Part shown: in pieces, positions 1-7,746 of the stretch
How the letters are laid out: every line of letters begins with the position of its first letter
Position numbering within the stretch: position 1 is the stretch's first letter
Source: CAZVPF01 sp964628195
GTDB taxonomy: Bacteria; Planctomycetota; Phycisphaerae; Sedimentisphaerales; Anaerohalosphaeraceae
Length of the DNA stretch: 34,813 nucleotides
Reading direction: 5' to 3'
NCBI GenBank assembly: GCA_964628195.1
Contig: CAZVPF010000032.1
Location: 1-34,813 of the forward strand
Notes under the pieces: model-generated
The model's database searches: none
What the model saw: only the letters and a program-made list of their open reading frames with translations
What the model was told of the DNA's origin: nothing
Program-made: the position numbers and the translations under genes

Positions 1-1398
1 GTTGCCGTCCATAACCAGCTTACCTTCCTTGATACCCTTGAGACCGCGAATCGAGCTGACCTCGATATCCAGCAGAGTCTCTCCGGTAAACAGCTCGTAA
101 GCTGTCCTTATCGCCGCTTCCATAACACCGCCCGTAACACCGAATATGGTCCCCGCGCCGGAAGACAAACCAAGCGGCGAATCCGGCTGTTCCGGCTCGA
201 TGTTGATAAAGTCGATACCAGCCGATTTAATCATCCACGCGATCTCGCGCGTCGTAACAACCCGGTCAACTGACCGAACCCCGTCGACCTCAAGCTCAGG
301 CCGCTCGGACTCGTATTTCTTCGCCGTGCAGCACATAACCGCCACACTGTAAATATCCTCAGGCTTCTTGTCGATTTTCTTGGCGAAGAAAGACTTAATA
401 AGAGCCCCCGCCATCGCCATCGGCGACTTGCATGTCGAAACATTCGGGATAAGGTCCGGGTAAAACTGCTCAAGACACTTCATCCACGCACTCGAACACG
501 ATGTTATCATCGGAAGCTTGCCCTTGTTCTGAAGCCTCTCGAGAAACTCGCTGCCCTCTTCCATAATCGTCAAATCCGCCGAGAACTGCGTATCGAAAAC
601 ATAATCGAAACCAAGCTTCCGCAAACACGCAAACAGCTTGCCCTCGAGGTTCTGCCCCGGCTCGAGGTTGAACGCCTCACCGATTGCCGCCCGAACGGAC
701 GGGGCAACCTGAGCTACCTTGACCTTGCTCTTGTCGTTTAACTTCTGGAAAACTTCCTGAGTATAATTCTTCTCAACGAACGAAGCAGTCGGACATACGT
801 TAATGCACTGCCCGCACGTCGTGCAAACGCTCTCGGAAAACGGCATATTGTACGCCGGCATAACAACCGTCTGGAAACCGCGATGAGCCTGGCCAAGCGC
901 CGTAACCTTCTGTATCTCGCTGCACATCCTCACGCACCTGCCGCACAAAATGCACTTGTCAGGGTTGCGGATAACAGAAGGCGAAGAAAGATCCTCGTCG
1001 TAATGCTTCCGCTCGCCCTCGAAGTGACGCTTTCTTATCCCCATCGCGTAAGCAAGTCTCTGCAGTTCACAGTTACCGTCCCTCTCGCACGTATGACAGT
1101 CCTCGGGGTGATTGTCAAGCAAAAGCTCGACAATATCGCGCCTGGCCTGCCTTACCTCGTAACTGTTCGTATGTATCTTCATGCCCTCGCTGATTGGGAA
1201 AGCACACGAAGCCACAAAGTTCTTCATGCCCTCGACTTCAACGATACAAACCCTGCACGCACCCTCTATCGAAAGCTTCGGGTGATAGCAAAGCCTCGGG
1301 ATATGAAACCCAAGCTTATCCGCAGCCTGCATTATCGTCTGGCCCTCCTGGGCCTTGTACTCTTTGTCGTTTATAAATATGGATATTTCGTTAGACAT
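1..1398 (-). CDS. hydA: [FeFe]-hydrogenase catalytic subunit, HydA/HndD type (3' end cut by window)
   Basis: Cytoplasmic catalytic subunit that makes or consumes H2 in an NADH/ferredoxin-linked hydrogenase. Only the first 466 residues are present; the family runs to about 580-600, so the third H-cluster loop is missing. Visible in order: an N-terminal [2Fe-2S] domain (Cys37, 48, 51, 65), a His-Cys3 [4Fe-4S] site (His97, Cys101, 104, 110), two CxxCxxC ferredoxin motifs (from Cys149 and Cys192), then the H-cluster domain. Loop 1 reads TSCSSAW (299-305) and loop 2 reads MCCTAKK (355-361), both differing from the usual TSCCPGW and MPCTxK; KSP (324-326) and the GxTGGVMEAA stretch are conserved. 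The ATG at 1398 gives the expected N-terminus and lies 9 bases after hydB. It is the last visible gene of the rex operon. The family is certain; activity with the altered loops is not. Confidence 0.95.
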   Translation of the reverse strand, partial: MSNEISIFINDKEYKAQEGQTIMQAADKLGFHIPRLCYHPKLSIEGACRVCIVEVEGMKNFVASCAFPISEGMKIHTNSYEVRQARRDIVELLLDNHPEDCHTCERDGNCELQRLAYAMGIRKRHFEGERKHYDEDLSSPSVIRNPDKCILCGRCVRMCSEIQKVTALGQAHRGFQTVVMPAYNMPFSESVCTTCGQCINVCPTASFVEKNYTQEVFQKLNDKSKVKVAQVAPSVRAAIGEAFNLEPGQNLEGKLFACLRKLGFDYVFDTQFSADLTIMEEGSEFLERLQNKGKLPMITSCSSAWMKCLEQFYPDLIPNVSTCKSPMAMAGALIKSFFAKKIDKKPEDIYSVAVMCCTAKKYESERPELEVDGVRSVDRVVTTREIAWMIKSAGIDFINIEPEQPDSPLGLSSGAGTIFGVTGGVMEAAIRTAYELFTGETLLDIEVSSIRGLKGIKEGKLVMDGN

Positions 1399-1407
1399 TA
1401 GTTACCC

Positions 1408-3198
1408 TCACGATTTAGTAATTGCGTCAAACTTACATGTATTGTAGCACATTCCGCATTTTATACATTTTTCCTGGTCGATAACGTGTAGTTTCTTCGG
1501 GCTGCCCTCGATCGCGTCAACCGGGCAAACCCTCTTGCACGCACCGCAACCGACACATTTTTCCGTTATCATATAAACCAGAAGCGCCGTGCATACTCCC
1601 GCCCGGCACTTATGTTCGTGGATATGCTCCTCGTACTCTTCCCGGAAGTTCTTTATCGTGCTCAAAACCGGGTTCGGAGCCGACTGACCAAGTCCGCAAA
1701 GCGAAGACTTCTTGATCATATTCCCCAGTCTTTCGAGCTTCTCGATATCGTCATCACGGCCCTTGCCCTCGCTTATCCGAATAAGCGTCTCGAGCATCCT
1801 CTTTGTCCCCTCACGGCAAGGCGTGCACTTACCGCACGACTCGTTCTGAGTAAACTCAAGGAAGAACTTCGCGATATCGACCATGCACGCGTTCTCGTCG
1901 ATAACGATCATACCCCCTGAGCCCATGATGGAACCCGCTTTAGCGAGCGACTCGTAATCAATGGAAGTATCAAGGTACTCTTCCGGCAGGCATCCGCCCG
2001 AAGGACCGCCCGTCTGCACGGCCTTGAACTTAGCGCCCTCAGGTATCCCCCCGCCGATGTCGTAAATTATCTCACGAAGCGTCGTACCCATAGGAACCTC
2101 GATAAGCCCCGTATTGACCACGCTGCCTGCAAGAGCGAAAACCTTCGTGCCCTTGCTGTTCTCTGTTCCCACCGAGCTGAACCAGTCAGGCCCGTCAAGA
2201 ATAATAACCGGAACATTCGCCCAGGTCTCAACGTTATTTATAAGCGTAGGCTTCGAGAACAAACCCTTAACCGACGGATAAGGCGGCCTCGGCCGAGGCA
2301 TACCCCTCGAGCCCTCGATTGAGTGAATAAGCGCCGTCTCCTCGCCGCATACAAAAGCCCCTGCACCGAGTCTAATCTCGATATCGAAGCTAAAGTCCGT
2401 CCCAAGTATGTTCTCGCCGAGGAACCCTTGTTCCCTCGCGTCATTTATCGCCTTCTCGATCCTGCGGATAGCAAGCGGGTATTCCGCGCGGATATAAACA
2501 ATACCGTGACAAGCGCCTATCGCGTAACCGCCGATTATCATGCCCTCTACAACTGTATGCGGGTCACCCTCGATCGCGCTTCTGTCCATAAACGCACCCG
2601 GGTCGCCCTCGTCGGCGTTGCATATAACATACTTCTCCGGGTCCTTCTGCGCAGCCGTAAAACCCCACTTAAGACCAGACGGGAAACCACCGCCGCCCCT
2701 GCCGCGAAGACCCGACTTCTTGACCGCCTGAACTACGTCATCCGGGGTCATCGCTGTCAGAACTTTCGCAAGAGCCTCATAACCGCGAAGAGAAAGATAA
2801 TCGTCAATGCTCTCCGGGTCGATAATACCGCAGTTACGAAGAGTTATCCGCATCTGCTTGCCGAAAAAGTTGCTGTCCCCGAACACCCTGAAAAACCTGT
2901 TATAAAGGTGGTCTTCTTTAATGATCAGCCTTGAAACAGGGTTATCCTTAACCAAGTGCTCATTGACTATCTCATCGATATCCGCAAGCTGCACACTGCC
3001 GTAAATCGTGTACCCGGGATTGACCACCATCACCGGCCCCTTGTCGCACATGCCCAGACAGCCCGAAAGGTTCAGCCTCACCGAGTCTGAAATATTCTTC
3101 TCCGCGACAAGCTCCATCAGCCTGTTCCTCAGTTCGACGGACCCCTTCTGGATACACGAAGTACCGTCACACATTGTTATTGTATATTCTTTTGCCAA
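1408..3198 (-). CDS. hydB: NADH-oxidising, FMN-binding hydrogenase subunit (HydB/HndC, NuoF-like)
   Basis: Diaphorase subunit that takes electrons from NADH through FMN and iron-sulfur clusters to HydA. An N-terminal thioredoxin-like [2Fe-2S] domain has paired Cys motifs (CDGTSC, then GCLGMC). The NuoF core follows with the glycine-rich FMN/NADH motif GRGGGGFPSGLKW, CNADEGDPGAF and GAGAFVCGEETAL, an SLBB segment, and the [4Fe-4S] site SCGKCTPCREGT. Two C-terminal ferredoxin motifs (CVGCGACKRVC, CIKCGMCYNTC) are typical of hydrogenase HydB and absent from plain NuoF. An ATG at 3225 would overlap the upstream gene by 13 bases. I prefer TTG at 3198, preceded six bases away by AAAGGGAG, just after the upstream stop codon. 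It lies between the HndB-like gene and hydA in the same operon. Confidence 0.95.
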   Translation of the reverse strand: MAKEYTITMCDGTSCIQKGSVELRNRLMELVAEKNISDSVRLNLSGCLGMCDKGPVMVVNPGYTIYGSVQLADIDEIVNEHLVKDNPVSRLIIKEDHLYNRFFRVFGDSNFFGKQMRITLRNCGIIDPESIDDYLSLRGYEALAKVLTAMTPDDVVQAVKKSGLRGRGGGGFPSGLKWGFTAAQKDPEKYVICNADEGDPGAFMDRSAIEGDPHTVVEGMIIGGYAIGACHGIVYIRAEYPLAIRRIEKAINDAREQGFLGENILGTDFSFDIEIRLGAGAFVCGEETALIHSIEGSRGMPRPRPPYPSVKGLFSKPTLINNVETWANVPVIILDGPDWFSSVGTENSKGTKVFALAGSVVNTGLIEVPMGTTLREIIYDIGGGIPEGAKFKAVQTGGPSGGCLPEEYLDTSIDYESLAKAGSIMGSGGMIVIDENACMVDIAKFFLEFTQNESCGKCTPCREGTKRMLETLIRISEGKGRDDDIEKLERLGNMIKKSSLCGLGQSAPNPVLSTIKNFREEYEEHIHEHKCRAGVCTALLVYMITEKCVGCGACKRVCPVDAIEGSPKKLHVIDQEKCIKCGMCYNTCKFDAITKS

Positions 3199-3212
3199 CG
3201 CTGACTCCCTTT

Positions 3213-3566
3213 CTATATTACCCATTCTTTAATCACTTCACCGTTTTTCAGGTGCCGCTCGATAATCTCCTGGGCTCTTTCCGGCGTCACCATACCGTAG
3301 CGAACCGGGTTCTTGCCCATTTCAATAACCTCGACCGTCGGCTCCAGGTTGCACCTGCCCGCACAGCCCTTCTGGCTCAGGTAGATGTCAGTCAAGCCGT
3401 TAGATATCGCCTCTTTAAACACTTCCATAACTTCTTTTGAACCCGCTGCGATCTCGCAAGTCGCCATTCCGACATAAACACGCTTAGACGCCAGGTATCC
3501 CTTGCCGATTACCCTGCTGACCGCTTCGGCCCTTTTCTTTTTAATAGTTTCCAATGGAGTGGGCAC
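3213..3566 (-). CDS. HndB-like thioredoxin-fold [2Fe-2S] protein
   Basis: Small 117-residue iron-sulfur protein, probably an electron-transfer subunit of the hydrogenase complex. The motif VGMATCEIAAGS near residues 32-43 and the later pair QKGCAGRC match thioredoxin-like ferredoxin subunits such as HndB of the tetrameric NADP-reducing hydrogenases. It lacks the helical N-terminal extension of NuoE/HydC proteins of about 160 residues, so I do not call it HydC. Translation starts at GTG, with GGGGA about seven bases upstream inside the last codons of the kinase gene; only one base separates the two coding regions. Its stop lies just before the hydB ribosome-binding site, so the genes are almost certainly co-transcribed and translationally coupled. 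Confidence 0.88.
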   Translation of the reverse strand: MPTPLETIKKKRAEAVSRVIGKGYLASKRVYVGMATCEIAAGSKEVMEVFKEAISNGLTDIYLSQKGCAGRCNLEPTVEVIEMGKNPVRYGMVTPERAQEIIERHLKNGEVIKEWVI

Positions 3567-3567
3567 T

Positions 3568-5409
3568 TTATATTCCCCTTTCTAATTGAAAAATAAAAGA
3601 GTTTCCGTTTTCCTGAGGCTGGACCCAGATTCGTCCGCCATGACTTTCAATAATATTCTTCGTTATATACAAACCAAGACCGTTACCCTTGACTTTCTTC
3701 GTGCCGGGATTGTCCAGCCTTGAAAATTTACGAAACAGCTTGCCGACCTGTTCGTCGCTTAAAGGAGTTCCGTCGTTATATACCTCAAAACGAACATTGC
3801 CGTTCTCCGCCGCTGAACTTAGCACAACACGCCCGCCCTTGTTGCCGTATTTAATCGCGTTGCTGACAAGGTTATTCGACACAACCTGCAGCAGGTCACG
3901 GTCGGCCTTAATCTCAATTTCAGGGTCAACGTTATTCTCGATCTGGATGTCCTTATTGGCCGCAACCGCAGACAAAGACTCTATAGACGCATCGAAAACC
4001 GCCTTTCTCACGTTGCACATCGACTTGTTCACCGGCAGCTCACCACGTTCGATCCTGCCGAGGTTAAGAAACTTTTTAACAGTCGCGGCAAGGTAATCAA
4101 GATTCCGCGCAACAGAGTCGATCGCCTTCCGCTGCTTGAAGTTCACCATACCCAGGAATCCGTCACGAACAGCATAGGTGTTCATTATCGCCGAACCCAG
4201 TATCCCGTTAAGCTCGTGCGCCACAAAGCTGATAAGATCGATATAGCTCTTGTTCGATGCCGCAAGATTCTCGTTGGCAACCTTCAGGCTCTGCTCCCGC
4301 TTCTCAAGTTCCTCGGCCATCTCGTTAAAAGCTGACGCGAGATTATTAAGCTCCGCAACGCTCATATTAGTCGGCACCTTGTACTCGAACTCACCCGTGG
4401 ATATCTTCCGCGTCGCGTCAACCATCGAAACCAAAGGCCTTGTGATAACCGCCGCAAGAATAAGCGAAAGAAACGCACCGATCAATGCCGCCGCCAGAAC
4501 TATCGCGATAAACATGAATATAATATTCCTCGAAAGGTCCGTAAGAGGCTTTTCAAGCACACCTACGTAAAGTATCCCTATAACATCACCGTTGATGTTG
4601 CGTATAGGCTCATAAGCCGTCTTGTACCAGTCAGTTACCACAAATGCCCTGTCGTGCCATATCTTGCCCTGCTCTACCACCTTCTCGTAAACCTGGCTTG
4701 ACACGCGCGTACCCACCGCCCGCTTGCCGTCTTTGTTCAAAACGTTTGTCGATACTCGCACATCATCCTGGAATATCGTAACCGTCCCTACCGGCTTAGA
4801 GTCGTAAAGCTCCCTGCCGTAAACAAGTGTACGGATCCGGTCAACAAGCGAGTAGTCCTTGTTAATGACCTTCCCGCCGTAAACCACCTTTTCAACCCTC
4901 CCGTCACTGCCCATAACAGGAAACGCGAATTCCTTGCTCATAACCGAATCAAGCGACTCCCTTTCGGTCGGCCTGGCCATCGGGGTGAACCTGATCTCCA
5001 TGCTCGCCCGTTTCATGGCCTCAGGTGCGAGTTCCCTCAAAACACTGTTGGCGATGATCCGCGTCGCACCAGCAGGCTGGGCCGTCTCGAAAACCTTCTT
5101 AACTATATCGCTTTCAACCCCTGCAATTTCCATCCTGTTCACGACCCGGGCATAATCAAGCATGGTAGTCTGCTCGACCGCGTCGCTGCCCTGCCTGTAA
5201 AGAAGTCGCAGCTTCTCGCCTATACTGTCTATCTCGGACTTATATACCGACCGTGCAACCTTCAGATCGTTATCCACACGCTCCTGCGCCCTGTCGATTA
5301 TGTCCTTTTTAATCACGTAAAAGCCCAGCAGCCCAATCGAAAACGAAAGGACAAATATCACAAGGAAAAATGAAACAAGTATCTTGGTTTTCAGTGACTT
5401 TGTTATCAT
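3568..5409 (-). CDS. Cache/HAMP membrane sensor histidine kinase
   Basis: Inner-membrane two-component sensor. TM1 spans about residues 10-32, followed by an extracytoplasmic Cache-like sensing domain (about 35-290, ending in the typical GILYVGV strand), TM2 about 296-322, a HAMP linker and a short coiled coil (about 365-388). The HisKA box is FVAHELNGIL with phospho-acceptor His398. The ATPase domain has N-box NNLVSNAIKYG, an unusual G1 box (NDGTPL rather than DxGxG), F-box FRKF and G2 box GNGLGL. It overlaps rex by four bases (ATGA), with AGGA upstream, and runs into the HndB-like gene. Kinase genes inside NADH-dependent [FeFe]-hydrogenase operons are known elsewhere. No response regulator is in this window, so the partner and signal are unknown. 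Confidence 0.92.
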   Translation of the reverse strand: MITKSLKTKILVSFFLVIFVLSFSIGLLGFYVIKKDIIDRAQERVDNDLKVARSVYKSEIDSIGEKLRLLYRQGSDAVEQTTMLDYARVVNRMEIAGVESDIVKKVFETAQPAGATRIIANSVLRELAPEAMKRASMEIRFTPMARPTERESLDSVMSKEFAFPVMGSDGRVEKVVYGGKVINKDYSLVDRIRTLVYGRELYDSKPVGTVTIFQDDVRVSTNVLNKDGKRAVGTRVSSQVYEKVVEQGKIWHDRAFVVTDWYKTAYEPIRNINGDVIGILYVGVLEKPLTDLSRNIIFMFIAIVLAAALIGAFLSLILAAVITRPLVSMVDATRKISTGEFEYKVPTNMSVAELNNLASAFNEMAEELEKREQSLKVANENLAASNKSYIDLISFVAHELNGILGSAIMNTYAVRDGFLGMVNFKQRKAIDSVARNLDYLAATVKKFLNLGRIERGELPVNKSMCNVRKAVFDASIESLSAVAANKDIQIENNVDPEIEIKADRDLLQVVSNNLVSNAIKYGNKGGRVVLSSAAENGNVRFEVYNDGTPLSDEQVGKLFRKFSRLDNPGTKKVKGNGLGLYITKNIIESHGGRIWVQPQENGNSFIFQLERGI

Positions 5410-6041
5410 TTGGTATCCTGTGCCTTGTCGGCGGCCTTTACAAAATAGATCATATTCTCGAGCTCGGCCTCGAGATTAATATTATTAATTACAACGTTAT
5501 CGACTTTTCTAAGCCTGATAGGGGCGAAATTAAGCACGCCCCGGATACCCGCGCCAACAAGTATCTCAAGCACCTGCTGGGCAGCGTAATCCGGAACCGA
5601 AATTATCGCCATCTCAATATCATTCTCGCTTACATATTCACTGAGCTTATCAAGACCGAAAACAGGCACTTCACCTGTTTCATCGAACTTCTCAGGGTCA
5701 ATATCAAAACCTGCCGATATCCTGATCCCAGTCTTCTCGAAACCCTGATATGTAAGTAAAGCCTTGCCTATATTACCAACACCCACAATTATAAAATTCT
5801 GCTCTTCGTCCTTGCCCAGCACCTTGTTAAGCTGTTTTATCAGCTCCTCAATCTGGTATCCGCCCCTTCGGTTGCCGGTGATCCCGAATATCGAAAAATC
5901 CTTTCGCACCTGGGAAGCCGTTACACCCGCCGCGTCGGCAAGATTGTCCGAAAAGACCCTCACAAAATTCAGAGCCTTAAGCCGAATTGCCGCGTTTTTA
6001 TACCTTGAAAGACGAGTTATACAGCCCCTGTTAGCTACCAT
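5406..6041 (-). CDS. rex: Redox-sensing transcriptional repressor Rex
   Basis: Rex binds operators when NADH is low and releases when the NADH/NAD+ ratio rises, so it de-represses fermentative and hydrogenase genes. The 211-residue length is typical. Residues 1-80 form the winged helix, including SQVRKDFSIFG; the Rossmann NADH site GVGNIGKAL follows near residue 88; the C-terminal swapped helix is present (LEAELENMIYFV). The ATG at 6041 has GGAG six to seven bases upstream. It is the first gene of the operon, and a Rex-type operator lies about 100 bases upstream, so autoregulation together with the hydrogenase genes is likely. Its last bases overlap the kinase start. Confidence 0.97.
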   Translation of the reverse strand: MVANRGCITRLSRYKNAAIRLKALNFVRVFSDNLADAAGVTASQVRKDFSIFGITGNRRGGYQIEELIKQLNKVLGKDEEQNFIIVGVGNIGKALLTYQGFEKTGIRISAGFDIDPEKFDETGEVPVFGLDKLSEYVSENDIEMAIISVPDYAAQQVLEILVGAGIRGVLNFAPIRLRKVDNVVINNINLEAELENMIYFVKAADKAQDTK

Positions 6042-6094
6042 TCAAAACTCCATAAACCAATTATTTTGCATAAAATTGTGATAATCAGCAATGC

Positions 6095-6113
6095 GACAGT
6101 TAATATAACTGTC
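6095..6113. promoter_or_regulatory. Perfect palindrome over the -10 box
   Basis: GACAGTTA-ATA-TAACTGTC is a perfect 8-base inverted repeat with a 3-base centre that covers the -10 box of the rex promoter. The sequence differs from the Rex consensus, so a second regulator may bind here. The binding protein is unknown. Confidence 0.5.
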
Positions 6114-6130
6114 TTTCACAATAAAGTCAA
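6102..6130 (-). promoter_or_regulatory. Sigma-70-type promoter of the rex-hydrogenase operon
   Basis: Reading the minus strand, TTGACT (-35, 6130-6125) and TATATT (-10, 6107-6102) are separated by exactly 17 bases. The predicted start gives a leader of about 55 bases before rex. A TTGTGA Rex half-site lies inside the spacer. Confidence 0.8.
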
Positions 6131-6137
6131 CTACTTA

Positions 6138-6155
6138 TTGTGAATTTTATCACTT
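6138..6155. promoter_or_regulatory. Rex operator
   Basis: TTGTGAATTTTATCACTT matches the known Rex consensus TTGTGA-N6-TCACAA at ten of twelve fixed positions. It lies just upstream of the -35 box of the rex operon. Further half-sites (TTGTGA/TCACAA) occur at 6076-6081 and 6116-6121, on either side of the -10 box. Confidence 0.75.
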
Positions 6156-6267
6156 TTATTTGAGTTTTGTTCACTTTTTTTCCAGTGAATAAATAAAAAC
6201 CCCCATTTCGATCAAAACCCCATATATATCAATATCGGCAATTATCCCCAGTAATTTACCTTCGATA

Positions 6268-6427
6268 TTTATCCCCAAGTGATAAAAACAGCAATAACCG
6301 CCCGCAAACGGAGCAAAGCGACATAAAACCGCTGAATACTACAGCCCATCTGCAATTTATCCCGAAGGGATAAAACAGAAATAACCGCGGGTAAAGGGAG
6401 CAAAGCGACCGAAACCCGCGGAAAATG
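6268..6427. repeat. Imperfect tandem pair of ~72-base hairpin repeats
   Basis: Two related units, 6268-6339 and 6356-6427, each start with TTTATCCC-loop-GGGATAAA (the second is a perfect hairpin) and share AACAGxAATAACCG and GGGAGCAAAGCGAC-type segments. A separate palindrome, CGACCCCAAAGGGGTCG, follows at 6438-6454. The gap from 6160 to 6640 has no convincing gene: open frames across it have no ribosome-binding site and translate to Phe/Leu/Arg-rich low-complexity sequence. Confidence 0.6.
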
Positions 6428-6643
6428 AAAGCCCCCCCGACCCCAAAGGGGTCGAATAGCCAAAAAACACAAACCCAGCCCACAAGCAGCCAAAAATTCT
6501 TTTCCAATTATATATTCTGTGAAATATTTCACCTGAACAGTCCTATAATAATGTCTTCGAACCCCGCTTAAACCCCTGAATGAGAAAATTCGCTGAATAT
6601 TTCATACATATCTTCAAAAAAGACTATTTTACCTAAATTAACA

Positions 6644-6672
6644 TTGACAATCTTTCCTAAATTGTATATATT
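6644..6672 (+). promoter_or_regulatory. Consensus sigma-70-type promoter for the PEP-CTERM gene
   Basis: TTGACA (6644-6649), a 17-base spacer and TATATT (6667-6672). The predicted transcript has a leader of about 125 bases before the ATG at 6803, long enough to hold regulatory structure. Confidence 0.75.
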
Positions 6673-6802
6673 AAAAATATTTATAGCAGGAATTTTTCCT
6701 CCATAACCACGGGGCAGGGCAGCCCATTTCTTAAAATCAGTCTGAACTTTCGAAAAAGTTCTTTAACAGTAAACGTTTTGTATTTTGAAAGGAGAGAGAA
6801 GA

Positions 6803-7552
6803 ATGAAAAGATTGGTATTGATTTTGGTATGCGCAATTGTGGCATCTTCTGCCAGCGCATTGTACATCGATGATTTCTCAGCTTCGTCGATCGACCGTAT
6901 CTACGGAACCACAGCGGCCCCGATAGTTGACGGCCCCCCCCTTGCCGGCGTTCTCGGCTTGTCAAGAACAACAGAGTTTTCCACACCTGCCCAGTTAATT
7001 GACCTTGGTGGCGGCAATTTCTATTGTTCTTCAAACGTGGCTTTCTACGCACCTTTCGGAAGCGCAGGCGCTGCAATTAACAACGGCGCAGGCGTATACG
7101 GCGCTGCGACTTTCAGCTACGACAACTTCATCGTTGAATTTACCCCCGATGACATTGTCAAAGTCAAGGTCGACCCCGACCACGCCGGCTTCGGCAAGAG
7201 CACCATCATCAGGGTAACTATCGGCGACGGCACAAATTCCGCTACGCTCGAAGAGGTCTGGACAACTGCCGATTACATCACCGACTCCTATGAAAAAGTC
7301 GGCGACACATGGGTCAAAACATTCAACGCCTACCTCGACCCCGAGTTCTCCGGCGCAGACTTCAAGGCCAAAAACGCAGCACTTGACCTGCTCAACATCA
7401 GCGAAATTTCTGTTTACATTGAAACCGACAGTGCCGGCGACTACCTCATCGAAGGCTTCGAGACTACCGCCGAATTCATCGTCCCCGAGCCCGCAACAAT
7501 AGGCCTGCTCGGAATAGGCGCTCTCAGCCTTCTCAAAAGGCGAAGGGCCTGA
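6803..7552 (+). CDS. Secreted PEP-CTERM sorting-domain protein
   Basis: Exported protein of 249 residues with no recognised catalytic domain. A Sec signal peptide (about residues 1-20, cleavage near SASA-LY) leads into a glycine- and aspartate-rich, strand-rich body of about 200 residues. The C-terminus has the PEP-CTERM signal: VPEP, a short hydrophobic helix and a KRRR tail. This tag is known to be processed by an exosortase-type system and is common in Phycisphaerae, usually on envelope or extracellular-matrix proteins. The ATG at 6803 is chosen because AGGAGAG lies eight bases upstream; an in-frame TTG at 6785 would place the ribosome site inside the gene. It is a single-gene unit with its own promoter and terminator. 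The role is unknown. Confidence 0.9.
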   Translation: MKRLVLILVCAIVASSASALYIDDFSASSIDRIYGTTAAPIVDGPPLAGVLGLSRTTEFSTPAQLIDLGGGNFYCSSNVAFYAPFGSAGAAINNGAGVYGAATFSYDNFIVEFTPDDIVKVKVDPDHAGFGKSTIIRVTIGDGTNSATLEEVWTTADYITDSYEKVGDTWVKTFNAYLDPEFSGADFKAKNAALDLLNISEISVYIETDSAGDYLIEGFETTAEFIVPEPATIGLLGIGALSLLKRRRA

Positions 7553-7625
7553 GCTAAAAAAGTTTCCATATCCACGCCTCCGGGGCCGATTAGTACCGCA
7601 GGCCGTGGATAATAAATTTACCAAA

Positions 7626-7652
7626 GGGACCCTGAATAAGGGTCCCGTTTTT
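7626..7652 (+). terminator. Rho-independent terminator
   Basis: GGGACCCT-GAATA-AGGGTCCC is an 8-base-pair perfect stem with a 5-base loop, followed by GTTTTT. It lies 73 bases after the PEP-CTERM gene stop. Confidence 0.9.
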
Positions 7653-7704
7653 ATGCGCAATAAAACAAAAGACACTTTGAAAATGAAACTTTCCCCTGAA
7701 AAAC

Positions 7705-7733
7705 TTGAACAATAAGCCCAAATAAGCGATAAT
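7705..7733 (+). promoter_or_regulatory. Promoter of the sigma-factor gene, close to the start codon
   Basis: TTGAAC (7705-7710), 17 bases, GATAAT (7728-7733). Transcription would begin near 7740, only about seven bases before the ATG at 7747. With no Shine-Dalgarno site visible, the mRNA would be nearly leaderless. Confidence 0.65.
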
Positions 7734-7746
7734 ATACTTGACGCTT

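Noticed and set aside
6159..6176. Second Rex site near TTTTGTTCAC
   Set aside because: Only the TCAC half matches; the other half departs from TTGTGA at several positions.
6256..6532. Overlapping minus-strand frames rich in Phe/Leu/Arg
   Set aside because: They translate a tandem non-coding repeat, and have no ribosome-binding site.
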